Below, in pieces: positions 18,243-30,562 of a stretch of DNA of 51,585 bases. The DNA lies in assembly GCA_022592445.1 (NCBI GenBank), contig JABYQR010000317.1, forward strand, positions 1-51,585. The letters run 5' to 3'. Source of the DNA: Cytidiella melzeri. Taxonomy: Eukaryota > Basidiomycota > Agaricomycetes > Polyporales > Irpicaceae. The position numbers and the translations under genes were made by a program. The first letter of the stretch is position 1, and each line of letters starts with the position of its first letter. Under the pieces are notes generated by a model. That model did no database searches. It saw only the letters and a list, made by a program, of their open reading frames with translations, and had not been told where the DNA came from.

Positions 18243-18920
18243 ACTCCGTCGTTCAGCCTCGATACACTTGACATTCTTGTGCTGGACGAAGCTGATAGGA
18301 TTCTCTCTGACGGCTTCACGGACGAACTCGCTGAGATAGTCAAGTCATGCCCGGTTTCTCGACAAACCATGCTATTCTCCTCGACTATGACCGACTCCGT
18401 TGACGAACTCGTCAAAATGTCGCTGAACAAGCCTGTAAGGCTCTTCGTCGACCCGAAGCGTGCGACAGCGCGAGGACTTGTACAGGAGTTTGTCCGAGTA
18501 CGCGCAGGGAAGGAGGCGGAACGATTGGCTCTGTTAGTGGCGTTATGCAAGCGTAGTTTCAAAGCCGGAGTCCTCATCTTCTTTCGGAGTAAGAAGTTTG
18601 CTCATCAAATGCGAATTGTCTTCAGTATGTTGGGCATGAAATGCGACGAACTACATGGAGACCTCACTCAGGAACAGGTTGGTTGTTCTCTTCGCTTCGC
18701 TGAGTGTCCTCTGATATTTATCCTTCCCGTAGCGTTTGAAAGCGCTGCAGCAATTTCGTGATGGGGCTGTAGACTTCCTTAAGGCTACTGACCTCGCATC
18801 TCGTGGTCTTGATATCAAGGGCATAGACACAGTCATTAACTACGATATGCCAGGTCAGCTTGCTCAATATCTCCATCGTGTTGGTCGAACAGTGCGTGCT
18901 GGCAAAAAGGGACGGTAAGG
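18243..18920 (+). pseudogene. DEAD-box RNA helicase C-terminal half, Drs1/DDX27-like
   Basis: The fragment begins with SLDTLDILVLDEADRILSDG (motif II DEAD). It continues through motif III, which here reads SSTM rather than SATM, and the second RecA domain (VLIFFRSKKFAHQM, ELHGDLTQEQ). A 55-bp intron at 18678-18732 precedes [20 protein letters not shown] and motif VI ([10 protein letters not shown], usually HRVGRTARAG). The frame stops just after GKKGR. The first RecA domain with the P-loop and Q motif is missing, as is the C-terminal tail. The pattern [29 protein letters not shown] suggests the Drs1/DDX27 ribosome-biogenesis group. A retained intron means it arrived as DNA, not by retroposition. 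Confidence 0.75.
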
Positions 18921-18949
18921 GTTCCCCTTTTGCCAGCATGCGCTCATGA

Positions 18950-20341
18950 TGCACGTCTCAACCATGAGGAACTGTACGCGAAGAAATTTCTCGTCCAACC
19001 GCCGCCGGAGCCGACCCTATTCCGCAGAAGCATGACCTCCTCGAAGTCCACGACTACTTGGATTCAGGACTGGTAGTCAGCTCTATAGACAAATGGCTTA
19101 CAGGAGATATTCCAAATTACAAAAGTAGGGAATTTGGTGATTCAACGCAAATGTTCCATGAAGTCGAAGCAGCCGCGACAAAAGCGCAAGAAGTAATCAA
19201 GAAAGGACTGGCATGGCCCCCTGTGAGTGCAATTTTATTGTGATCGACATAGTATATGCTGCTAACCCTGCTCACTGACAACGGTGTAGATAACAGAACT
19301 ACCTGACCATTCACGTGCAAACAGGAACTTGGACCTCTTGATGCAGAATCCCTCCACCCACTGCCAAGCAATTTTCCACGGTGCCGCCAGCACAACCCGA
19401 GCGCTGCGATCATTGCGGGTTCTTTCGGGCAGCTCTTGGGCTCCCTTCGAGAACTCAACATGCACAGCTCGTCCGATGCCCCTACGTTTATGAGGGAGCG
19501 CAATGATACAAGCAAGGTCTGGTGAATCAACTCTATCCGGAAACACCAGCTCATGTTGCGCAGGGTAACTCCTTTTTGCAATATTTGGCCATCCAGACAC
19601 CTCATGCTGATCAAACGAGCTACTGTACGTGCCCAGTGCCTGGTCAGTGCGAGATACTAATAATGCATTGATGATTGATGTATCCTGAAAACTAGTATTC
19701 TTAGTGCGGATGCACCACGCCAAACACGGTAGCGGGTTGGCACATTCTATCAGCTTTGTTTCCCTGCAATGCTGTATAGCCCCTACGGAAGCGGACGAAC
19801 ACACCGTCCCGATTGAGGTGCTCGACGCCGAGTTCTTCGACGAGCAAGTTCTCATAATTGTGTACCGGCCACTCAATCAAGAAGCAGGGTGCGTCTACGA
19901 ACGCCACAAGATTGCAACGTGGGATGATCACTAACGGGGCGCTATCAGGCGCGACGTCCATTGCGACAATCGGTTACACCAATTTGGTGTACGAGGATGC
20001 ACCGCCAGGCCACGTAGCTAGCGTGACACGGGAAGGCCTCGTGTTGGACCTGTTGCAGCGAGTGAGAGATGAACAAATTTGGGTCCTCCTGTTATCAATG
20101 AGGGTGTGGTGCGGCGGTATCTCACTATGTCTTGCCGTAGATAGCAGCAGTCCCCATCCCGGTGATAGGATGCCGAGACCTGGTTGGCTGTCAGGGTGGC
20201 AATACGGTATCACTCGCTGTCAACGGAAGGGTGGGGCGCAGGGTTGCCTGTGTTCTTGACAGTGCAGGACAGGCTTTGGAGGTGCTGGATATGGAAGGGG
20301 AGGAAGACGAGGAAGACGAGATGGAGACTGCAGCTGGCTAG
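18950..20341 (+). pseudogene. APC4-like (anaphase-promoting complex subunit 4) fragment
   Basis: Discontinuous frames resemble the middle and C-terminus of fungal APC4, a scaffold subunit of the anaphase-promoting ubiquitin ligase. The order is QPPPEPTLF (near 19000), LDSGLVVSSIDKWLTGDIP (19060-19115), VLDAEFFDEQVLIIVYR (19820-19870), ATIGYTNLVYED (19960-20000), and a C-terminal VNGRVGRRVACVLDSAGQAL followed by an acidic tail, ending TAG at 20341. The last block is the most characteristic. Frames change several times and an in-frame stop occurs near 19535, so it is broken. At least one intron-like junction remains (near 19220-19290). The call rests on remembered motifs. Confidence 0.45.
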
Positions 20342-20775
20342 AGAAGTTGTGCGAAGCAAAGCATGATGGCCGCATGGCGCGGCTGTCGGTTGGGAGCAGA
20401 CGATGGACGGGTGCGCCTGCAACGGTCGGTGACGCGGTGGACGAGGACGGGAGGCCTAGTGCACTTTCTCAGAACGGGCATTACGGTACAGAACAGGCTT
20501 TAGAGACGTGTGTTGGTCACAGGGAAGGGTGTGAACCGTGTATCTGGGCCGTAGCTGCGAGCTGGAGGTCGGAACCCAGACCGGCCAGGGGAGTTGGGCA
20601 GCGAGGCTCGGGGAAAGGCCACATCAATTGGGTTGTACTGTGCGTGTTGCAACGCTGAATTCACAGTTAGCCGACTGTAGATCTGGTCTCTGTGCTCAGA
20701 CACAAAAAGAAAGAATAAATGGAAGAATTGATATGGCATATTTCCTAAATCAATTGCTCTGGGAGGATTAGTGTT
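20342..20775. other. No recognised gene
   Basis: Only short frames in several directions; no conserved motif, repeat or RNA structure was recognised. Confidence 0.4.
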
Positions 20776-21138
20776 GTGATCGAATTGGCTGCAGCAGCCT
20801 CTCCATCCTTGTGTCAATTTATAGCCCCCATTTCTCTCTCATTTTTATACCCACACCACCATCTCCTGGTGATGCCTCACAACGGGCTCAGTCACACCAC
20901 ATCCATCCTCTCAAAGGCCGGCTCAGACGACACCATGGTCGCTGACCAGACCGACAGGAAAAAGAAAAACACCGACGCACATGACAGCCTTATTGCGGAA
21001 CACAAGCTAGAACTCACTACATACCTCAACAACTTGCTTGCATCGCCACCACACCAACACCATACCACCCTAACAAGCTTCTTGTCCCAATTGTCCAACT
21101 CTGCCAAGGAGCTCAAACCCGAGGACACCCTTCCGTAA
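20776..21138 (+). CDS. Possible small unknown gene
   Basis: A 120-codon frame. The part after the Met near 20935 is hydrophilic and could form helices (LELTTYLNNLLASPP, SFLSQLSNSAKELKPEDTLP). No introns, family or neighbours support it. It may be chance or a remnant. Confidence 0.22.
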   Translation: MIELAAAASPSLCQFIAPISLSFLYPHHHLLVMPHNGLSHTTSILSKAGSDDTMVADQTDRKKKNTDAHDSLIAEHKLELTTYLNNLLASPPHQHHTTLTSFLSQLSNSAKELKPEDTLP

Positions 21139-22019
21139 ACTCTATTGCGTAGAGGGGAAATCAGCCCGATGTGGCGGCAGCCGCTTGCAAACTATGTGAT
21201 TGGTACAAACCGAATAGCCAAAAATCATGTGATAACTTGCAAGAACAAGATCAGCGGGGTTCCGAATGGAGTCTGAGCAACTTTTATCTGTATATTGACT
21301 GTATATCCCCAACGTTGGGTTCATCCAAGAAGATTTTTATGTCTGTGTGTTGCTGAAAGGCAGGACTATCTGATGATGTAAAATTTGTGTCTATTCATGT
21401 ACATGTGTTCAATACAAAAAACAAAAACATATTTTTGATGGGAGATTCAGCTCATCACACACATTTGTAGAGTGAATAACAAAGCAAATGAAACACCATC
21501 AAATCATTACACCACACTGTTACAAAATTTATTACCGCATGTATTACCCCATCAAATTCCCACAGTTTGGGGGACAAAAAGGTCACATCTGAAAAAGCAT
21601 CAATGCGCTGGCGCGAACTGGAACGATTCTTCTTCATTCTTCAGGAATCGTAAAAGCCGCTTGCAATACGTTGATCAGCGGCGTTAAAGCACAAGGCGAG
21701 CAGAGGAGCGGCTACCAATGAGCAGGCTTCAAAACTTTGCATGTGCACAGTACGCCACGCTGATACAACTTGTGACTCTTGCAATTGTTCTTGCAACATG
21801 GAATGCTCTCGCAGAGAATTTGGGGCATCTTCTCGTAAACAGGTTAGCACTGACGATATGTCGGAGCTTCACATTTGCCGTGCGTACTGTCATGGACATT
21901 GAGAGGTGTTTTGGGGCAAGGTGACATGTGCCAGTGGCCAGGAGCAATGTGTTCGTTAGAGCTTCCAAGGATTCAAGTACGCGGAACACTCTCATCTGTT
22001 CATTCCTTCAATAACAACG
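21139..22019. other. No recognised gene
   Basis: Scattered short frames only, the longest (21718-21924) hydrophobic and without context. No repeat or RNA gene was seen. Confidence 0.4.
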
Positions 22020-22295
22020 GTGATACTGCCGCTGAATATTGCTCACCAGTTTGTAGACTGGTACCGAGTGGCGTCACCGTACCAGCTTTCATCGACAGTT
22101 GGTGGCAGTGCCAGACCAGGCGAGTTGGTAGCCCCGGAGGTCACTGGATGGTACACATGTGGCCTCCCTACACAGTATGAGGACCAGTCATCAGTAAAAG
22201 TGGCTGTCGAAGTGTACCAAACATTTGATTTCACTGGCTGTTACGCGCTACGGTGTGACGTGACCACAGTGTCACTCGTCTGGAAATTCGAATAA
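22020..22295 (+). CDS. Possible C-terminal exon of an unknown gene
   Basis: The frame reads smoothly (VAVEVYQTFDFTGCYALRCD..VSLVWKFE) and ends in TAA, then an AT-rich tail with AATAAAA just after the stop, which could be a polyadenylation signal. No upstream exons were placed. Function unknown. Confidence 0.28.
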   Translation: MILPLNIAHQFVDWYRVASPYQLSSTVGGSARPGELVAPEVTGWYTCGLPTQYEDQSSVKVAVEVYQTFDFTGCYALRCDVTTVSLVWKFE

Positions 22296-22846
22296 TAAAA
22301 TGGCTAATGTATCATTTGTACTCTCTGGTGCACTACACGCCCAGATGAAGCAGGTACCGAACCAGTAATTGCGCGGCTAATAAAAAATAACTAGTAAAAT
22401 GAGCTCAGGCCGTTGCTAGCCCAACGGCGACGCACTGATTGCAATTTAAGAATGAAAGGCTATTGGAGTATTCGTCTTTGTTCATTGTTGGACGACTGAT
22501 GGCTATACTATGTTGCGTGATCGGTCTTCCAATGACGAGCTGATAGATTCCAGGCCACGGCCGGCTGATAGCGACCGTGGTTGGGTTGCTCGTCCTCTGC
22601 CCAATATTGAACTTTTGCTAGCTGGTAATAGTTGGTCAGAGATTGGTCCGCTATCGACTTTACATCGGGTGACCATATGGACTTCACACATTGCCAAGCT
22701 GAGGCTTCTGATTCAGTTCCGCAGAGTATGGAGGGTACAAGTGAAACAATTGCATATATTCATCCATATACAGATCACATAACACCGAGACATACATCAG
22801 ATACAGAGCTTGTGCATTGAGGGAACTGACAGACACGAAGGAGAAA

Positions 22847-23681
22847 CTAAATGAGGCTGAGAGGGTTATAGAAGAGGCCAAGCTGCTGGCGGAACTGGTT
22901 CCACAGATCATCATAGTCAGTGTCAGACGAGGTATAGACAGTGTGCTGATCACTAAGACTGGCCCTGAGAGAGTCATCACAGTAGTCATCACCTGAGTCA
23001 GGCTCATTGCCACCATGCTCCCTGATCCAACTGTTAATGAATGATCCGTCAAGTGGGATGTCGGAACTCCACGAGGGCCAATTGCAACCTGCGGGGAATT
23101 TGGGATAGGCGGCAACAAACGAGATCCAGAATAACTCGAGACCCCACTGCCATTGTGGGTGAGTCCGATCCGTAGTCACTGTGCACATCCAGGACTGTAT
23201 TCTGTGCACAAGGAGTGCCCAGGCTCTGGCGGAGTAGTGATCGAAGTTGCGCGGAAGGGGCATGAAGGTGATGGGATACTCAAGTTGACCGCCTTGAGAC
23301 TCCTGCATAACGATGAGGTCCAAAGTGAGGCATACAAACTTGCAAGACGTACATTTAGAGAGCTCTCTCTGCGGTTGAGAGTACCGTGCTCGATGGCCGT
23401 TGTTGTGAACTTGATGACTGGTTGCACATATCTAGCAAACTTGGAGTCGACAGAAACGTGAATATGAAGCGGCTGCATGCTTTTGCTAGACAAATTCATA
23501 AAGAAATACGAAACACACAAAGATGACTCACCACGTTCATTTGAGCGTGCTCAGGGGGTAGCAGCCCGTCAAACTCGATTGTAAAGCCAGCAACGTGGCC
23601 TGTTGCATTGGACTGAGTCTTGGTGTCGAGGTAGACAGATGAGTATGCACCTGAGGGCGAGATTTTCTGAAGTGGAAACAT
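22847..23681 (-). CDS. Unknown spliced gene, apparently intact
   Basis: Three exons on the minus strand join in one frame. Exon 1 starts at the ATG at 23681 (MFPLQKISPSGAYSSVYLD) and ends at a GTGAGT donor near 23530. Exon 2 begins PLHIHVSVDSKFARYVQPVI after a CATGCAG acceptor and ends at a GTACGT donor near 23355. Exon 3 begins ESQGGQLEYPITFMPL and runs to the stop at 22847. The product is about 260 residues, with a Trp-rich central region (QWQWGLELFWISF) and an Asp/Ser-rich tail. No membrane segment or signal peptide is evident. I do not recognise the family. It is divergent from the transposase-like gene that follows, so it may be a passenger of the same element. Confidence 0.5.
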
Positions 23682-24149
23682 GGCTCACAGATGCAACAGA
23701 GCAAACTGGCAAAACACGTCGAAATCTGCCAAGTACACAAGCGCTCAATCATGTGATCGTGTTAAGCGCTTTAGGTGCGAAGAGTAAATGGATATCACTT
23801 CAATCAGTCTTGATGCTTTTGACACAAATCTTGCACATAGCAATAGATATACCTGCATTCTACTTGTAGGAAATACCACTAGAGTCAAAAACAAAGCAAC
23901 GTCGAGCTAGACCAGTTCTGAGTATTCAAGCGCTTGACTCTACATGTCACAATCACCTGATGCCAGACACGTCTTGTCACGATCTTCATCTTTGTCGTGC
24001 TTGGAACTTCGTCAAATTATTCTCTCTATGACATGGCCTATCCACGTGCTTGCAGAGTCACACTGGCAAGTCTTGGGCTCAATGATACAGGTATGTATAC
24101 ACTATCTGATGCCTGGCATAGCGCGACATTGATTACCATACATCATAGT

Positions 24150-27100
24150 ATGGACTCTACTACCGGGTGGCACTCGTGTGATCTGCACTCTGTGTCGCGA
24201 CAACAATGGCGGTCAATTCACTATGGAACGCCGCTACGCACGTAATCACGAGCAAAGTGCAAGACATAAGCGTCAAGTCCAAAGAAAGCACGTCCGGGAG
24301 ACCCAGCATCAACAACTCACAACGCTATGCTCTCCTGGTGCGGTCTTGATCTCTGAGCCCAGTATACCACTTACTACATCATTGTCAATTACAGAAGTTG
24401 AAGACACGAGCATGCAAACAGATGACCCGCTCTCGTTACTCTCGACGCCTAACGTATACACATTCAACCGCGACCACACTCAACTTCTTGACGATGAACT
24501 CCTAGTCAAAGTTACTACAGATCACACAGAAAACCCCGTGCCACTTCAGGAACTCTGGGAGCTGCAGCAGCGTGAACAGGCGGTTGATTTGGTTGAAAGG
24601 GGTGACGACTGCATAGTTGATTGGTACGAGCAGTTGATCGAAAAACTCTCTAGTGGAGAATTGGTCAACTATCAGATGGATGTTCCACATACAGAAGAGA
24701 CCACAGATGACGACAACAGTGGAAATATTCCACTCGGTGATTACGGTACGTTGCGTTATGCAAGCTACACATTGAGCTAACTGCGAACAGACGAAGTGGA
24801 GGCGAGCAATATGGAGGCGCATATCTCTCAGCACAATTCAACTTATCCTTGGCCGTCACTTTCGGTAAGTGGCATGAGCATTGTTGGTCACAAGTAGCTT
24901 ACAAAGTATTAGATGTTCTTGACAGATGTTTTGTTCAGTTCACCGCGGCTCAGATTCTTGGAGGCACAAAAGTTGGCTATATTGAACTGGGGAGTATCAC
25001 TCAACGCACAGAGTGTACCAACGATGTATGGACTTAAGAAAACTCAAGAACAGGTTCGGAGACTCGTAGGAAATCCAACGCACAAGATCACGAGTGTCAA
25101 CGGTAATATTTTCTACATGAACGACATTGCGCATGCAATAGCAAAGGTATGTTGTCCATTGTCTTTACTGGGAGCTATTTGCATGCGAACTAACTTATGT
25201 TACATTTGATAGGACTACGCAAATCCGTTAACCCGTTACACAATGCAGGATTACCCTCAGGATGGCGGAGGTCGAATGTCTCAGATGTGGCATGGTGAAA
25301 AAATGGTCTTGGAGGCTCCGCCGGCACCAGCTGCTCGAGTTCGCAACCGAATATACTTTGTAGACGAGCTGGTTTACTGTACCGACAACAGCTACTTTAT
25401 CCCAGAACAATTTGTTCTTGAAGCTTCACAACAGGGTGATTCAGACATGCAGAACTCGTCTATAGAAGAGAAGCTAGTGGCTATTGGAAGAAAAGTGCAA
25501 AAAACAGAGGTAAAGCATTACGAGCATTCTATTCAGTGATTCTGACGGTTTTCTGATAGCGCGGCTTTGTTGTTGACGACACTCGGACACTCAAACGCGT
25601 TTCAATGTTTGAGCGGTCCTTTGATCAACTTCAGACGTCACTATTGTCTGATCCAGCATTTGGGTTTGCAGGTATGTATTACTCACCGTTGAGCGAGCAT
25701 TCAATTGATCATGATTCATGACTGGCAGATGGAAGCAGCAGCTCATACGCTGCCAAAATGCCAAATCCTCTACGAGCTAAAGCAAACGGCCGAATGGTGT
25801 ACGCTGTCCCGATCATCGTTTTCATGGATGATGTATCGGGTAACGTTTCAAAGCAGTGGAATAAACATATTGTTGTTTATGCATCAAATGGTAATCTTTC
25901 ACGAGAGATGATTGAGAAAGAGTTTTGTATACGCTTCGTCACTTCGTCTCCACATGCCTCACCAACGGAGCTCATGAGAGCTGTACGAGAATCAATAAGG
26001 TTCGCATATATTTACTCTCTCGCACACGGTATAGGGCTGACAGCAATGCTTCTACTGTTTAGCATAGCTGCTGAGACGGGTGTCTCTGCGTGGGACTGCA
26101 GAGATGAAGAAGAGGTACTCCTGCTTCCACACGGCAGTTTCTTCGCAGGATATAATCCAATGCAGGCGGAAGAATGCAGCCATGCGGGCTTGGCGTGTAA
26201 CTTCTTGTGTTGCACCTGTGAAGTGGGCGGAACAAAAGCAATGAAGTCATCATTAGAAGGCTACCTTGCCTTGTTCAAAGTAAGCCCGCATTACTCTCTG
26301 ATATTACAGCACAGCTTACATGAGTACTATGCAGTCCGGACGCATCAGAACACCACAATGTACTGAACAAGAAGTACGGAAACAAGCTGCACTATCCATG
26401 CTATCTGGCGGTACTAGTAAGATAGACGCGTCACGTCAGACTACTGGCATTCGCGATGCCGGCCTTCAAGCTATCATTGATACCGTGGTTGATTTGGGAA
26501 AGCAGCTGCGAAAGCCACAAGATGGAGAGCAAAAATTGTCAGAAGCCGAGCTGACCGCACGACTTGAGGCTGAGTTTGAGAGACTGTTGAATGGCCACTC
26601 TCTCGACGATCATATCAATCCGCTACTCGGAATGCCAGGTACGTGATTATGATACCCACCAACCAATACTGATTTCTATACGTTCATTCTTTTCTCTCAA
26701 GGCGTGAACATTCACCTGGATACACCGACGGAAATTCTACACACCATCCTGCTCGGTATTGTCAAGTATTTCTGGTGTCAGACAGTCTTCATTCTCGAAA
26801 AATCCAAGCTGCTCTCGGTGCTACAAAGTCGGATGGAGTCTATCTCACAGAATGGCTTGAACTTGCCGTCGTTCAGCCCAGATTACATGTGCAGGTACCG
26901 CGGAAGCTTGATCGGCAAACATTTCAAAAGTCTTGCACAGGTAATGCCATTCCTCGTATACAATCTAGTACCCCAGATTGTTGTCGATGGATGAAATGTT
27001 ATTGGCGAGCTCGTGGTCTTACTATGGCACACGACAATAGAAGATCGCGAGAAATACTTGGTAAGTGCGATGCATGTTTGTCACGAGTATCATCATTGAC

Positions 27101-28401
27101 GTGTATTGGTAGGCACAACTATCAAGAACCATTGACGACGTTCTCAATGTTACTGCAAGATGCGCACCCAGTATTCTGATTCTCAAGCCGAAGTTCCACT
27201 TTTTGGTACATCTTCCCATGTACATTCGCCGGTTTGGACCAGCCATCTTATTCTCAACAGAGTGCTACGAGAGTTTCAATCACATCTTCCGTCTTTCATC
27301 CGTACTCAGCAATCGCCAGGCACCCAGCCGAGATTCATGTAACACCTTCGCGGCGCAAGATATAGTCAAGCATATCGCACTTGGTGGTTATTGGTTCGAC
27401 TCAACAACAAGAGTGTGGGTTCGCGCAAGTGCGGGTGTGCTAGACTATATGGAGGAGCATCCAGAGCTGAAGAAATATCTTGGAGTGCACCAAGAGAAGG
27501 CGAGAGATAACGGTACGTGTGTAAAGGACAGTTCATGATCAAACACGCACATTCATTCATGCCACATCGTTTAGAGTCAATCTCTTTCATTAAGCCGGGA
27601 AAAAATCAGAACGCACGAGCTGTTGATTGGAAGCTCACCCAATGCGCATCAGCACTCAACTCTTCGCTACTCCCAATCCAACCCTCAACGTATTTTCAGG
27701 TAGCATCCGCAGTACTGAAGAAAGGTGATACGGTGAAGATTGGAAGTGACGTTATCATCCAATCTGACGGCTTAAGTCAAGTACAGATTTTGCTCTGATT
27801 TAGCTGCGTTACAATTACTGATTCCCTTCGTTTCTCTCAGGTTGCACGCGTTTCAGAGATGCTATCGCCAAGTGAAGATCTCACGAAAGTTTTGCACGTC
27901 GCTGTGCAAACTTTTGTTGTTGAAGTAGAGCGGCAAACGCAAACACGGCTTCCGCGAGTCACACTTACGACCACATCAATAGTTGTGCCTTTCAACGTAC
28001 GTCACATCATTCTTCTATTACTACCAATGATGTACTGAACACAATGGTAGAAACTAATCTGCCTCGTTAATGTTCAGCACAACTGTGCAAACGCACAGTG
28101 CACTGGCACTTTCCTCCGATCAACGCAACAGGAGCGTTGCAACACTGGGAGAAAAACTGTTCAAGTAGAAGTGCACAGTAAACAACCTTTATTTCTTCTC
28201 AACACACGCTCTGTGCACAACTATCAATATATAGCTGATGTTTTACCAGCTGCCCTAAAGGAAATGGGCCGTGTGGTACCAGAACCTGACATCCTCAAAA
28301 CGCGTACTGAAGCGGTGGATCACATGCGAAGAAAAAAGACAAATGCTACTTCTGGTACGTCTAGCTCTTTAACTCACCCGGTGATTGAAGACTCACCGTG
28401 A
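24150..28401 (+). pseudogene. Large multi-exon transposase-like gene (Plavaka/KDZ-type), one in-frame stop
   Basis: At least ten exons join in frame through introns of about 45-65 bp (for example 24746-24790, 24865-24912, 25147-25212, 25510-25559, 25672-25728). It begins with a C2H2 finger (ICTLC..RNHEQSARHKR). Blocks in order are YPWPSLS, LVGNPTHKITSVNGNIFYMND, DYANPLTRYTMQDYPQDGG, VPIIVFMDDVSGNVSKQWNK, EFCIRFVTSSPHASP, NPMQAEECSHAG, INPLLGMPG, TPTEILHTILLGIVKYFW, KPKFHFLVHLPMYIRRFG and ESFNHIFRL. The last three parallel Plavaka blocks (DILHQLYQGIVK, PKLHFALHYT). A TGA at 26992-26994 stands where relatives likely have Trp. Beyond 27570 the sequence is less certain, but frames continue to 28401 and perhaps 28700. 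The true start is unclear; an upstream exon near 24000-24090 is possible. Exact family not certain. Confidence 0.55.
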
Positions 28402-29025
28402 CATTCATTAGCTCCTTCTCAGCCGCCACCACCTATCATTAATCAGCAGCATCCTTCTACACCTTGAGGCTTACCACATCGCGTAGCCGCTACTGCGCAT
28501 GATGTGCCGCAAAGTGATCTTGAACATGCTGCAACTGAGAATATTTATCCAGTGATGCCTTTCGAGCACGCGAAGAAGAAACCGAAGAATACTAAACAAA
28601 AAGCAGCTAGCAGGACGGGAAAAGCACCGGTGGCCGCATCCGTGCCATACCGCCAAGCAGAGGTACTTTTATTATTGGGATCACCTCGTGCTGTACAACG
28701 CTAACTTATTGTTACCTGGTGCAGTCGGTAGCTACTCAGCTCAGCGCAAGTACACAAACAGCGTGACGTTTGGACACTATTACAACAGGTGGAACTCAGA
28801 CACATCAATCTACTCATGCCACGCCTTCGCTTGCACATGTAGAGTAATATAATTGTGTGCTATCTACGCTACATACCATACAATTCATGTGTGAAAACAT
28901 GAGCCTCGTTTTTACAATGTTGTCGGCTGTGAGCTAAGGTGCGCAAACAAAACCAAATATTGACCTTCGACAAATCGACCTGCTGTTCACACTTCTCTTC
29001 AGGCTGCTTCGACCGCTCTGCTCAG

Positions 29026-30562
29026 ATGAGCTTTCTTGACGCTTTCAGGGAAAGCCTCACTGTCCAGCCACCTGCCGCTCCTTCTGAAATACCTCGCACT
29101 CCTTCATGCTCCCAGCCTGGCGCAGATACTCCGGATTCCAGCCCACCTGTTGCAGTTTCCAGCGTGACACACCGTCGTCGTCGGGACAGCACGCTCAACG
29201 TTGGAGAGTTTTCTCTCGACTCTGAAAGTGAGAGGAAGCATTTGAAATTGCACGCTCGAGACATCTGTCTGAAGTATGAGCTGGCCAGCACTGCGCTTGA
29301 TGTGTTCGCTCATGCAAGTTCCTTTCTCTACCTCCTAGCCTAACGAGCACTCACTACATCTACAAACAGCTCTCACTTCATGAGCTCATTCTTGACATGA
29401 AGGGTCATCTTTTATTCATTCAGATGCAGTTGGATGCATCAGTTGTCGAGCATCTCAGAAGCAGTGACTTTCAGGTAAAGTCTACACTGTGATCCATCCA
29501 CTTTATAACTGAAGCGTGCTCCTATATCTAGAACGAACTTCAGGAGATGTGCTGTATCTGCATCATGAGCCCGAATCTGCCAGCGTACGTCACAGACACA
29601 ATGGGGCACATTGTGGTAAGTCCTTCCGTCAATTCACATAGCTTTGGTAATACCACAGCACGCTGGTGTGCAGGACCTTGTCAGGCACGATCCCCAGCTC
29701 TTTGGACTTGAACGGAGGACTGTCTCCGACTCTGCAAAGATGAAAATCATTCGCACGGCCATCAGTGTTTGCCTAACACGGATTAGAAGTAATATGAAGA
29801 TTAAGGTCTGTACCGCTATTCTATACACAGTGCATGCTAATCTTGTTATATTATAGCTGTATCAGTCGCTTCCAAATAGCAAGATCAAGGGCAAAACGAG
29901 AAAGGCGGCTATCCATATCTTCCAGTTAACGAGGTCGCTTGCTCCGCCGATCATGGATATCGACGCTCGCCACCACGGGCGTGTTGCGTTTCTAGTAAGC
30001 TGTCTCATTATCTGTCTGATTTGGTGTCGTTAACTATACGCCTCACAGCGCCACTGCGCAGTCAGTTTCAACGCACTCCAGACAAAGGCAAAAACGGCAG
30101 CAGCACCTGCTATTGACCGTGAAGCTACAATGTCAAGCGTAGGCCAGGGTGACTCTGATCCCAACGCTGCAACGGCTGGACCGGACACTGAGGAGGCCAC
30201 TGACACGGGGCTGGATCCATCTCTCGAGCTCACTGAGGAGATTGACGAGGAGTCGGACGACCATTCAACATTTCTCGAAACAAACTTTTGGAACTTTGTT
30301 GATGGCGAACTCGAGAAAACTTGAGAAGTTATCAACAAGGCAGCCGCCAATGACCAGGACGCGCAGAATCTCTGGTCCAAGTATGTATGCGCTTCATCTG
30401 TTTCATTCTACCCTGACGTTTTTGGCTAGGTTCTTCACGGAATGCCTCCTAGCTGATCTCAAGACGTATCCCGTGACATCAAAGAGGATGTTCAAGAAGA
30501 CCACGGTCTCGCAGCCATCTGAACTCCAGAAGTCAGCTAAACGGCTCCTCGTCAGCTGGTAG
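29026..30562 (+). pseudogene. Unknown spliced gene next to the transposase-like gene, one in-frame stop
   Basis: The ATG at 29026 opens MSFLDAFRESLTVQPP with a Pro/Ser-rich region. Exons then follow: LSLHELILDMKGHLLFIQMQ, NELQEMCCICIMSPNLPAYV, HAGVQDLVRHDPQLFGLERR, LYQSLPNSKIKGKTRKAAIH and RHCAVSFNALQTKAKT, separated by introns of about 50-60 bp with good GT..AG ends. An acidic segment and ETNFWNFVDGELEKT come next, then a TGA at 30322-30324 in an otherwise open frame (EVINKAAANDQDAQNLWSK), and a last exon with FFTECLLADLKTY ending at 30562. The family is not recognised. Its tandem position after the transposase-like gene suggests an accessory gene of the same element. Confidence 0.5.
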
